DNA from: Isotricha intestinalis
Lineage: Eukaryota > Ciliophora > Litostomatea > Vestibuliferida > Isotrichidae
NCBI GenBank assembly: GCA_023807065.1
Contig: JAJJLU010003607.1
Coordinates: 1 to 46,492, forward strand
DNA length: 46,492 bases
Direction: 5' to 3'
The notes under the pieces were generated by a model. It did no database searches and was not told where the DNA came from. It saw nothing but the letters and a program-made list of their open reading frames with translations. Positions 28,501 through 37,058 of the stretch are shown piece after piece. The stretch's first letter is position 1. Every line of letters starts with the position of its first letter. The position numbers and the translations under genes were made by a program.

Positions 28501-31500
28501 ATCATCAATATTATTAAGTGAAAAGGAATTTAAGGAAAAAAACATAAAAGAATTAATAGATAAAAAGGAAGTTTCTTGTTTTATTAATTTTATCTATGAA
28601 ATAATTAAAAATTTTAAAAATGAAAAATCCTCTTTAGTATTTCAAATAGAACGATATGCTAATTATGATCCATGTTCTTTTTTCATAGATAATAAAACAC
28701 ATATATTATTAGATAATAATGAATTATTATACGATGAAAAATTTCCAAATTATACTGATTATATAACTAAAGATGATCAAAGTTGGAAAGAATCATCAAA
28801 AGAAATAAAAACAATAACAATTGCTATTATATTTTATAAAGTTTTATTAAAAAGAAATCCTGTTTTAATCACTGAAAATGAAGACGGTGAAACTGATTTT
28901 AAAATTACTTTTCCTTTACCTAAAATGAAAGCTGTTTTTTGTGAAGAAAAAAATTTTAGTGTTATTGTTTCTTTATTATTATTTCAAAATGAAAATTTAT
29001 CACAAGAAGTACTTGATTTATTTTTATTTTATTTAAATGATCCTTTAACTTACTTTTCAGTTGGAAATAAATTTTGTCTTATTGATGTTTTCTTTATTTT
29101 AATGATTAAATATAAATCTAAAAATTTAATGAGTCAAATTAATAAAATCTATAATTATCATAAAACTTTTTTTGATATTGATGATATAGAAATGTCAAAT
29201 GAAGAAATTGAATTTTTTAAAAGTTATCCTTCAGCAAATAAATTATTATTAAGATTTTTCCCTATTAATATAATATATTATTATACTACTCATGATTTTG
29301 AAGAATTTATTAATTTAATTTATACTAAAGAAGAAATTAAATCTTGTGATTTAATATGGAATAAAAATATGCTTATTGATATGTTAAATTCAATAAGAAA
29401 TCAAATTTTTAGTTCTAATTATCTTTTTGATGTGAAATTTAGATGTAATTATTATTATAAATTAAGAGAAGAAGAAGGAGGATGCTATTTATATTATATT
29501 AATTTATTAGATGATATAACTAAAGTTAATTCTGATCATTATGAAAGTATCATTAAGATATTAAATACTGAGAAAAATTTAGGAAATCAAAATTTTGTTA
29601 AAGTTTTTTATAAAATATTAAATCATTATTCTCTTATTTTAGATGAAAATATAAAATATGATATATTTAAAAATACTATTAAAAAGTTTAAAAATATGAT
29701 TAATGATTTTGAAAGCGAAGAAGAAGAAAAAGAAGAAAATGAAGAAGAAGAAAACGAAGAGGAAAAAGAAGAAAAAAAAGAAGATAAAATTGAAGATAAA
29801 AATGAGGAAATTAGTGAAATAAATACTACTAATTTAAATATCCCTTTACTTTTATTCTATATTAAAATTTTAATATTACTTGAATCAAAAAGTGAAAATA
29901 ATAAATTAGAACATGCTTTTACAAAAGGAATTCATCATTTATTAACAAATTCAATATTTAATGAATATAGTGAAAATGCAATAACAGAAATGATAGATTT
30001 TATAATATTAAAAAATTATTTTGAAGATTTAGATTTATTAAAAAAAATAAGTATTGAAATATCAAAAATATTATTAGAAAAAGTAAAAAGTAATTCTAAA
30101 TTTATTAAAAGCTCTTTAATATTCATTCATAAAATAACACAAACAGAAAATGGAGTTTCTTTATTAATTAAAACAGCAATTCCTTTTCAATTATTTATTA
30201 TATGTACAAATTTCGATGGATTAACAAATGATAATTTAATGGAAAAAGAAAATAATATTTATTTATTATCTTTTAAAATATTAAAGGAATTTTATAGGAA
30301 AGATGAATTATTTAGAAATGAATTACAACATTTATTAGGTAATAAAGAGTTAATTTCTACTTTTAGTTTAACTAATGAAAATGGTTTTGGATTTTTAAAT
30401 TTATTAGTCACTGAACATAAAAATCCTATTTTTATTTGGAATTCTAAATTATTAAATGAATTAAGAGAATTTTTATTAGATTTAATTAAAGATGCTGAAA
30501 AAGATGATTATACAATTAATCACGAAAAAATAAATGAATTTAAATATAAAACTTATGAAAAAGAATTAAGAATTAATAATGTTTATTTAAGTATATATAA
30601 CATTAATCCTACTTTTAAATTAAAGAATGAAAATTCATTTTTAGAAGAATTAATTAAAAATTTCTTATCTAGAAATGATGAAGGAGAATTAAAAGAAATT
30701 ATCTTTTCAATTGCAAATTGTTTAGAATTTGGAAAAGCAGAACCTCAAATTTTAACAAATAATTCTTTTGAAGAAATATTAAATAAATTTATAGACTTTG
30801 CTTTTAATTGTACTAAAAATGAAGAAAAAAATAAATCTTTACCATCATCTCTTTTTGTTTGTATTAATTTTATAAATGTTATTTCAATGTATGATAATAC
30901 AATAGATTATATAACAAATAATAATTTAATTTTCTGTTTTATTTGCTTAATTGAAAAAGAAACAAATAAAAATTCTTTAGAAAAAGTAAATCAAATTTTA
31001 TTAGCTTTAAATAAAAAGATTCCTTTAGAAAAAATAAACTTAGCAATATTTTTATTTTTATTAAAAAAGTTAATATCTTTAAAAGATGATAGTAAAACAA
31101 ACAATTCAAAAAGTATTTCAGAAATAGAAAAAACAAGGAAAAAATTATTAAGTACAATAAACCAATATTCAAATAGTACATCAAATAATAATCATATAGG
31201 AATAGCCTTAAGAAGTTTATATGAATTTTATTTACCTCCTAAAATAATAGATAATTTATTTCATTCAGCTTCAAATAATAAAGGAATAAATGAAATTTCT
31301 CTTCAAAAATGGTTAGACGGTGAAATTGAATTACCTGATTTAATTTGGAATAAAGATGCTTTTAATTCTAGTTATAAGTTATTAGAAGATGATTGTAATT
31401 ATATTTTAAGTGATAATAATAATATTGCTGATTTTCCTAATAGTTTACTTACTCATAAGTCTAATAAAGGATTATTCTTTGAAATTTTTGATGAATATAA

Positions 31501-32746
31501 AGTCGATAATATTTATTTAAGATTATTTAATAAAGATCCTAATTATAATATCGGAAGAAATTTATTAAATTTCTTAATTAATGTTTTAGAAGAAGTTACT
31601 AATAAAATTGAAGAATTTTCTGCTTTTTGTATTAAAAATAACAATGAGAAAATGAAAGATTTTGTTGAAAAAAAATTAATTACTTCTTTATGTACTATTA
31701 TGTTATTAATTGAACAAATTAATTTTAATGATTTTAATCCTAATTTAGGAATTGCTAATTCAAGAGAAATTTCAACTGTTTTATCTGTTGATGAAGAATA
31801 TCAAACTAATTTACTTCCTTTAATTCAAAGATCTTTTGAATACCAAAATTTATTAAGTGAAAGTTTAACAAAGAAAATATTATTATTTCAAAAAGTTATT
31901 TATAATAAAGATAATAAAAAGATTATTTTTAATATGAATATTAGAATTATTTATCTTCAAATATTATATTTAATTTGCTTAAATAAATTTAGAGCAAGTT
32001 TCATCGCCGATAAATTTGAAAAAGGAATAATTAATTTTATTTTAGAAAACAAAGACAAAATATGTGATTATGAAATAATATTATTATGTTCAATAATAAA
32101 TCGATTATTCTTTAAAGATTTATCCTACATTTCAATTTTCTTAACAACTTATTTAAATCAATTTGTATCCTTAGCAAAAGAAAGACCAAATTTAAAGAAA
32201 TATATTACATTATTATTAATTCATATAATAAATGATTCTCAATATGGAGAAAGTTTACAAAATACAATTAAATTAAATGAAAAAGAGTACGAAATTTTTG
32301 GTAATGATTTACAAATGAAATATCATAATTTTGATAATGAAATTTCTCCTATTTGGAGAAAAAGTCCTGAATTTTCAGATCAAGCAAGTTCAATATTTAA
32401 ATTTTCAAATTTAAATTCTCATTACATTGAAGATAAGGACATTTTAAAAAATGGAGTTAATGAAAAATTTATTTGTGTATTTCCTATTATTCCTAAAAAT
32501 GCTATTAATTATTTTAATTATTCTATTTTTAAACAAAATGAAATTGATAATTGTGTTGAAAGTATTATTAGTGAAAATGAAAAAAATGAAGAATTAAGTT
32601 TTGTTGTTGAAATAGGGAAAAAAATTAATAAAATTAATGTTGAAGAAGAAGGAGGAGAAATTGAAAATGAGGAAAATAATAATAATAGTGATTCTGATGA
32701 AAATAATTTATCTTTTAAAAGTGAAGGTGAAAAAACTAATAATTAA
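25520..32746 (+). CDS. RME-8: RME-8/DNAJC13 homologue without HPD
   Basis: A 2408-residue protein collinear with RME-8 (DNAJC13, plant GRV2), an endosomal protein that recruits Hsc70 for retromer-dependent sorting. The N-terminus (IARFLIVKERLFNNTKKLLTIY, then repeated PH-like beta segments to about 430) matches the phosphoinositide-binding region. Four IWN repeats are visible at Trp808, Trp1280, Trp1640 and Trp1943, each followed by a basic/Leu helix and a 'YLxxhhxxP' type segment. The armadillo-like stretch between IWN1 and IWN2 (KTMILLYKTYYESIGDF onward) also follows the family. Between IWN2 and IWN3, where the J domain lies, residues about 1337-1390 keep a J-like helix pattern (FVKVFYKILNHYS ... 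DIFKNTIKKFKNM), but the invariant HPD is replaced (HYSLIL near 1369-1374). An acidic insert (about 1395-1430) follows. The C-terminus is acidic. One continuous exon. Confidence 0.9.
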   Translation: MNYIARFLIVKERLFNNTKKLLTIYHNSITLENLDNTEKETINFEDITSIEFDKKKDKEFKITYLTQPVNTSLLNKKKVEVSITYNCSYRVNLLSDLLTNIDLSSKINAYPIETYQCYLTFNAIGNNLEGGFNINKNKISYVSLEKKNQNINSIKLYDVNINLYRTIFLWIHIDSKKEMRMNYYEIESIKKINFHNIKGLLLSTSNKIKMLVLPKSQDELESIKERIYENTKEFLGYTIKYSIDDNYLTNYSYDDEGNSSFNSISSFPIQNLSYRKSSPIMENILKNNESSPIISNDLPKTSKLSLKSQLLFDGLGVIRNLSFNFNGINKIIYSDLKIEISLRGDVNFLYEYSKNNKLLAKIPYSSILYVIIYETIDNFFELILKENNRLIFETKNNEKNKILSYIIEALSINKSTGDFLVLPIKSKFGKRIYGFPNDIPDYEYEYHLLNSFIKTSSVETRKNIIEDMALNMCFKNDNLQRGESLFNNEEITVHLIEEIKRCRNDIINRKDDSKLSSDLYKFNLLIIVLRNIGENMFYQKNNLIKEILADIVQNNLITNTINFFSVFYNVFSIYKNLLKKNEFSIVHKTGKKQKKEEQKRKNDIITFLNGSFFKKLLYEKIYQKRKGNESNELIPNFETVNILYLSDILSLEIHILDVSSDLPIFQNNISELSTFESLFLFYKMLLCNSNLLQQKAIQIMLMIMKKFLIEQEYHLKTVILSRTLIFFVVLLIYLTNKNDIDLHNLCLTFLKEMLISHVECTNLISYIFPLTLFYHIEDKPKPINWLGHEWGEFFETITKDYSQIKLIWNQNCRDELIDNLSNLIKNYEQFTDNNNVVSSFRENFASNENDNNDNNKHISINYSFSYGHKYNNSINVENVSHFSLNYKEFRIEYNCLKKEIFVWQYYLKKIINEKGTPSLSCRIDQPKKFWKKLKKEIIGKTSEHHIILILKTMILLYKTYYESIGDFKEYDFFIKFYLSVNSFDIKCYILQLFLSSILLSEKEFKEKNIKELIDKKEVSCFINFIYEIIKNFKNEKSSLVFQIERYANYDPCSFFIDNKTHILLDNNELLYDEKFPNYTDYITKDDQSWKESSKEIKTITIAIIFYKVLLKRNPVLITENEDGETDFKITFPLPKMKAVFCEEKNFSVIVSLLLFQNENLSQEVLDLFLFYLNDPLTYFSVGNKFCLIDVFFILMIKYKSKNLMSQINKIYNYHKTFFDIDDIEMSNEEIEFFKSYPSANKLLLRFFPINIIYYYTTHDFEEFINLIYTKEEIKSCDLIWNKNMLIDMLNSIRNQIFSSNYLFDVKFRCNYYYKLREEEGGCYLYYINLLDDITKVNSDHYESIIKILNTEKNLGNQNFVKVFYKILNHYSLILDENIKYDIFKNTIKKFKNMINDFESEEEEKEENEEEENEEEKEEKKEDKIEDKNEEISEINTTNLNIPLLLFYIKILILLESKSENNKLEHAFTKGIHHLLTNSIFNEYSENAITEMIDFIILKNYFEDLDLLKKISIEISKILLEKVKSNSKFIKSSLIFIHKITQTENGVSLLIKTAIPFQLFIICTNFDGLTNDNLMEKENNIYLLSFKILKEFYRKDELFRNELQHLLGNKELISTFSLTNENGFGFLNLLVTEHKNPIFIWNSKLLNELREFLLDLIKDAEKDDYTINHEKINEFKYKTYEKELRINNVYLSIYNINPTFKLKNENSFLEELIKNFLSRNDEGELKEIIFSIANCLEFGKAEPQILTNNSFEEILNKFIDFAFNCTKNEEKNKSLPSSLFVCINFINVISMYDNTIDYITNNNLIFCFICLIEKETNKNSLEKVNQILLALNKKIPLEKINLAIFLFLLKKLISLKDDSKTNNSKSISEIEKTRKKLLSTINQYSNSTSNNNHIGIALRSLYEFYLPPKIIDNLFHSASNNKGINEISLQKWLDGEIELPDLIWNKDAFNSSYKLLEDDCNYILSDNNNIADFPNSLLTHKSNKGLFFEIFDEYKVDNIYLRLFNKDPNYNIGRNLLNFLINVLEEVTNKIEEFSAFCIKNNNEKMKDFVEKKLITSLCTIMLLIEQINFNDFNPNLGIANSREISTVLSVDEEYQTNLLPLIQRSFEYQNLLSESLTKKILLFQKVIYNKDNKKIIFNMNIRIIYLQILYLICLNKFRASFIADKFEKGIINFILENKDKICDYEIILLCSIINRLFFKDLSYISIFLTTYLNQFVSLAKERPNLKKYITLLLIHIINDSQYGESLQNTIKLNEKEYEIFGNDLQMKYHNFDNEISPIWRKSPEFSDQASSIFKFSNLNSHYIEDKDILKNGVNEKFICVFPIIPKNAINYFNYSIFKQNEIDNCVESIISENEKNEELSFVVEIGKKINKINVEEEGGEIENEENNNNSDSDENNLSFKSEGEKTNN

Positions 32747-32816
32747 TTTATTTTTAATTTTTTATTTTGATTTAAATTCTTTAATTAGTATTTTAAAATA
32801 TATTTTTCTATAAAAA

Positions 32817-34214
32817 ATGAATGAAAAAAAGGAATTTTTATATCATAATAATAATTGTATTGAAGATGATAATAATTTAAATGAAGATAATTTAAAAATG
32901 CTAGAAGAAGGATTAGGAGATTTAATTAATGAAGATTTATTATATAATGAAGAAGAAGAAAAAAATGATTATGAGAAAAGAAAAGAAGAAATAGATTCAG
33001 AAAATATTTTATTATCTTTAAACAATCAAATTGAAACTTTAAAGAATTTATTAAATGAAAAAAGAGAAGAAATTGATAAAATAAATAATGAAAAAAATAC
33101 TTTAAAACTTTCTCTTCTTCAATTACAAGAAGAAATGTTTTCTAAAAATCAAGAATATGAATTACAAATTAAACAGTTAGAAGATAAAATAAAATCAAGT
33201 AATTTAGCTAAAGAAGAATTTGAGAAAAAAAATAAGGAATTAAATATTAAAATTAAAGAATTAAAAGATAATTTAATTTATAGCGAACAATTAAAAACTG
33301 AATTATCTAAATTAAAAAATAGATTTGAAGAAACACAATTAAATAGTGAGAAAATAATAAATGAAAATAATATTTTAAAACAAGAAATTGAAGAAAAAGA
33401 TAATGAAATAAATTATATGAAAAAATATTATCAAAGAGAAATTGAAAATTTTAATAAAGAAATAAATAATTTAAAATTAAATAACAATAATAAAATAAAT
33501 GATAATTTAATCAATAAAAGAAATATAAATAATAATGAAAAAAAAATTTATAATTATGAAAAAACAATGAATAATTATAATATAGAAAATATTAATTTAA
33601 AAAAATTAGTTCAAAAATTTAAAGAAGAAAACGAAGAAAAAGAATCAATTATTGATGGAAAAAATAAAAAAATTGAACAATTAAAATTAGAATATGAAGA
33701 AAGAATAAATAATTTAAAAATTCAATTAGATAATTATGAAAAAGAAAATAATTCAAAAGTGAAAAAATTACAAAATGAAAATGAAAAATTAATAAAGCAA
33801 AATAATGAATTAAAAATATATTATCAAAAAATAAATCAAGATATTGTAGAAGCAAATAATATTTTTGTACAAAAAAAAAATGAATTTTATCAACAAAATT
33901 TACAAAAAGATAATAAATTAAATGAATACAGAGAAAAAATAAAATTATTAAAAATGAAAATAAATGAATTATCAAATGTAGATAATAATATAAATCATAG
34001 ATTAAATACTTTTAATTCAACATCATCTTCAAATAGAGATAATATAAGATATTATTCAAATACTTTTAATCCTTCAAGAAAATTTAATTATAGCTTAAAT
34101 AAATATAATAATAATAATTCTTCTTTTAATTTGGATTTAAATAAAGATTATAATAAAGTTGATTTTAATAGAAATTTAAAAACTTATGGAAGATTAAGTA
34201 ATAATTTCATTTGA
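32817..34214 (+). CDS. Coiled-coil protein
   Basis: A 465-residue protein. It has an acidic N-terminus (EDNNLNEDNLKMLEEGLGDLI), then almost continuous heptad coiled coil from about 60 to 390 (ILLSLNNQIETLKNLLNEKR, QLEDKIKSSNLAKEEFEKK, NLKKLVQKFKEENEEKES), and a Ser/Asn/Arg/Tyr-rich tail. There is no membrane segment or known end domain, so a golgin-, centriolar- or cytoskeletal-type role cannot be chosen. It starts 70 nt after the RME-8 stop on the same strand and ends in TGA. The gene is real by length and composition; homology assignments would be dominated by coiled-coil bias. Confidence 0.8.
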   Translation: MNEKKEFLYHNNNCIEDDNNLNEDNLKMLEEGLGDLINEDLLYNEEEEKNDYEKRKEEIDSENILLSLNNQIETLKNLLNEKREEIDKINNEKNTLKLSLLQLQEEMFSKNQEYELQIKQLEDKIKSSNLAKEEFEKKNKELNIKIKELKDNLIYSEQLKTELSKLKNRFEETQLNSEKIINENNILKQEIEEKDNEINYMKKYYQREIENFNKEINNLKLNNNNKINDNLINKRNINNNEKKIYNYEKTMNNYNIENINLKKLVQKFKEENEEKESIIDGKNKKIEQLKLEYEERINNLKIQLDNYEKENNSKVKKLQNENEKLIKQNNELKIYYQKINQDIVEANNIFVQKKNEFYQQNLQKDNKLNEYREKIKLLKMKINELSNVDNNINHRLNTFNSTSSSNRDNIRYYSNTFNPSRKFNYSLNKYNNNNSSFNLDLNKDYNKVDFNRNLKTYGRLSNNFI

Positions 34215-34439
34215 AAAAAAAAAGAAATTCTTTTTCTTTTTTTATTTATTTTTTATATATTTAAGTTTTATCTTATATGTTTTTAAATTAAAAAAAAGAA
34301 TATATTATCTTAACAATATAATTAAAGACATATCAAAAAAAAATAAAAAGATTTAACAAAATTAATAATTAATTATTAAATAAAAAACAATTATTTTATT
34401 ATTAAAAAAATAAAAAATAATAAATTTTTATTTAAAAAT

Positions 34440-34778
34440 ATGTCAAACATAAAAGATTTAAGAGTGGGTCAATATGACAATGCAAAAAAAATAATGTATC
34501 TTGCAAAAGAAATGCTTTTAGCTTCAGAAACAATTAATATTAGTGCAACAACTAATTCGGCTCCAATTGCTGCAAGAGCTGCAGAAACTTTAAAAAGATT
34601 TGGTTATGTTACTATTGATAATATTAAAACTGAAACTTTAATTGAAAATGATGGTAAAAGAATTAGATTTATTATTACTATTAAAAAAACCAGTGATTTT
34701 GCTAAAATTTATAAAGAAAATGAAGAAATGAAAAAAAAGAAAGATGAAGAAAGAAAAAATCAAGAAAATAATAAATAA
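34440..34778 (+). CDS. Alba-domain DNA/RNA-binding protein
   Basis: A 112-residue protein of the usual single Alba-domain size. The order fits Alba: an N-terminal strand, the helix AKKIMYLAKEMLLASETINISATTNSA, then IAARAAETLKRFGYVTIDNIKTETLI and the paired strands RIRFIITIKKTSDFAKIY, followed by a basic/acidic tail. Alba proteins bind DNA or RNA as dimers, act in RNase P/MRP (Rpp20/Rpp25) or in translational control, and are common in protists such as apicomplexans and kinetoplastids. No RGG tail is visible. Its base composition is less AT-extreme than that of the neighbours because of Ala codons. Confident at family level, not at subfamily level. Confidence 0.88.
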   Translation: MSNIKDLRVGQYDNAKKIMYLAKEMLLASETINISATTNSAPIAARAAETLKRFGYVTIDNIKTETLIENDGKRIRFIITIKKTSDFAKIYKENEEMKKKKDEERKNQENNK

Positions 34779-35232
34779 ACAATTTGCTCTTTTTATTTCT
34801 TACTTTTTTTGACATTCAATATTTTTAAAAATATTTTAAATTAATACAAAATTTTTTTTTTATATGATTCTTAAAGAATATATCTTTAATTAATTAGATT
34901 TTAAAAAAATCATAATTTATATAATAAAAGATATACATTAAGAATTATTTAAATCAAAAAATATATTAAAAATAAAAATTAAATAATTTAAAACAGAAAA
35001 AATTAAAATCATAATAACTAAACTCAAAAAAAAACGATTTATTCTAACAACCTAAAAAAAACTACAAACAAAAAACCCAAAAATTAAAACAAAAAGTTAA
35101 ATACCCATAAAATCCCTAAATAAAAAAAAGTATAAACCCCTAAACTAAAAAAGCTAAAAAAAAAATAAAAATTTATAAAAAAAGAATCACAAATTTTTTT
35201 CGGAAAAAAAAAAATAAAATAAATTAAAAAAA
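34779..35232. other. Intergenic region and A/C-rich leader of the kinase gene
   Basis: No gene. The first half is ordinary A/T-rich DNA. From about 35015 to 35232 the plus strand becomes strongly A-rich with scattered C and few G or T (runs such as aacctaaaaaaaactac), ending at the ATG of the calcium-dependent kinase. This looks like an unstructured 5' leader; the promoter is presumably upstream of 35000. Confidence 0.5.
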
Positions 35233-36840
35233 ATGGGTTTAATCTTTTGTGATTGTACAAAAAAAGATGCAACACTTCCATCAATGAAATCTCCTTTAAA
35301 CACATTAAGTACTCCAGAAGACAAAGAAATAATACCTTTATCAACAATAAATCCTCAAATATCTCGTAGATTAGTTCATTCACGTCGTTCAACATCACAA
35401 TCATTTCTTTCAGATACTTTTTTTTCAATTGACAAAACAGTAATAATAGGAAAAGGCTCAGGATCAATAAAAGACATTTATTCCGTTGGAAAAAAAATTG
35501 GAGGTGGAAGTTATGGAGAAGTCTTTCTTGCTGAAAATAAAAAAACTAATGATAAAGTTGCTATAAAATTAATTAAGAAAAGAAAAGAAAATTCAACTTG
35601 GATTAGAAATGATATTATCAGAGAAATTGAAGTGTTAAAAACTTTAGATCATCATAATATTGTTAAAATATTTGAATTTTACGAAGGATTAGGTAATTAT
35701 TATATAGTTCAAGAATTTTGTAAAGGAGGGAATTTATTTGATAAAGTATTTAAAGAAGGAGCTCAAACAGAAATTTTTTCTGCTTTAATTATGTTTCAAT
35801 TGTTTTCAGCGATTAATTATTGTCATATAAGGAAAATTATTCATAGAGATTTAAAACCAGAAAATATTATGTTAGAAGATAAGACAGTTTATGGTAATCC
35901 ACATGTTAAAATCATTGATTTTGGAACTGCAAAATTTCATCAAAGTAATTATGAAAATGAAATTATTGGAACTCCTTATTATATTGCTCCTGAAGTTTTA
36001 AATAAAAATTATACTAATAAATGTGATATTTGGTCTTTAGGTGTTATTTTATATGTTTTAACTAAAGGGAAATTTCCCTTTGGAGGTGATAATTCAAAAG
36101 AAATATATTCAAATATATTAAAAGGAAAATATGATATTGAAAAACCTCCTTTTGATAAAAAATCAAAAGAATTAATTGATTTAATTAAAAAATTACTTAA
36201 ATATAATCCAGAAGAAAGAATAAGTGCTGAAGAAGCTTTACATCATCCTTGGTTTAAGAAATTAAAAATAAAAGAAAAATTATCAGATTTATCAACAAAT
36301 CAAATGAGAAATTTACTAACAAATATAAAAAACTATTATCCAGATAAAGTATTACAACAAGCATCAATAGCATATTTAGTTCATAATAATCCTCAAATAG
36401 AAGAAGTTCATAATGCAGCTTCTTTATATTTAAAAATTGATAAAAATAATGATGGTATTATTGTAAGAGATGAATTTGTTAAAGGATTAAAATATTTATT
36501 TGAAGAACAAAACGAAGAAGTTGATATTCAATTTGTTAATGATTTATTTGATATTATCGATGCTGATGGTTCTTCTGGAATTGAATATGAAGAATTTATT
36601 AGAGCTGCTTGTGATAAAAAAAAATTCTTAGATGATAAAGTTTTAATGTTTGCTTTTGATTATTTTGATAAAGATAAAAATGGAAGTATTGCTTTAAGTG
36701 AAATTAAAAATGTTTTTTGCTTAGAAAGAGATGTTCCTGAAGAAGATTTTCAAAAAGTTATTGATGAAGTAGATATTAATCATGATGGTATTATTGACTT
36801 TAAGGAGTTTAAAATTATGATGAAGAAAATTTTGGTTTAA
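35233..36840 (+). CDS. CDPK: Calcium-dependent protein kinase (CDPK)
   Basis: A 535-residue protein with canonical CDPK order. The N-terminus MGLIFCDC offers Gly2 for myristoylation and Cys6/Cys8 for palmitoylation, so membrane attachment is expected. The kinase domain spans about 83-341: GGGSYGEV loop, Lys112, HRDLKPEN (Asp206), DFG (229-231), GTPYYIAPE and CDIWSLGVILYVL. A junction/autoinhibitory helix follows (about 350-385, MRNLLTNIKNYYPDKVLQQA). Four EF hands follow: 403-414 (DKNNDGIIVRDE), 443-454 (DADGSSGIEYEE, with Ser at the usual Gly position), 479-490 (DKDKNGSIALSE) and 514-525 (DINHDGIIDFKE). All have acidic first and last ligands, so Ca2+ activation is expected. Such kinases occur in plants, alveolates and some other protists but not in animals or fungi. 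Confidence 0.97.
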   Translation: MGLIFCDCTKKDATLPSMKSPLNTLSTPEDKEIIPLSTINPQISRRLVHSRRSTSQSFLSDTFFSIDKTVIIGKGSGSIKDIYSVGKKIGGGSYGEVFLAENKKTNDKVAIKLIKKRKENSTWIRNDIIREIEVLKTLDHHNIVKIFEFYEGLGNYYIVQEFCKGGNLFDKVFKEGAQTEIFSALIMFQLFSAINYCHIRKIIHRDLKPENIMLEDKTVYGNPHVKIIDFGTAKFHQSNYENEIIGTPYYIAPEVLNKNYTNKCDIWSLGVILYVLTKGKFPFGGDNSKEIYSNILKGKYDIEKPPFDKKSKELIDLIKKLLKYNPEERISAEEALHHPWFKKLKIKEKLSDLSTNQMRNLLTNIKNYYPDKVLQQASIAYLVHNNPQIEEVHNAASLYLKIDKNNDGIIVRDEFVKGLKYLFEEQNEEVDIQFVNDLFDIIDADGSSGIEYEEFIRAACDKKKFLDDKVLMFAFDYFDKDKNGSIALSEIKNVFCLERDVPEEDFQKVIDEVDINHDGIIDFKEFKIMMKKILV

Positions 36841-37058
36841 TATTTTTGCATTTTTTTCAGTAATTATTTCATTTTTGATTAATTTGGTTTTATAGATATT
36901 TTATTATAAATAAATATAATAAAAGAATATTATAATTTTTCTATTATTTGAAATATTATTATAAATTATATTTCAAAAAAAATATTCTTAAAAAGAATAA
37001 ATCAATAACAATTCAATAAAAAATAAAAAAAAAGAAAGAATAACATTAAATCATTTAA

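Noticed and set aside
35084..35467. 127-codon minus-strand frame at the CDPK start
   Set aside because: Overlaps the conserved CDPK N-terminus antisense; composition is Leu/Phe from complementing A-rich DNA.
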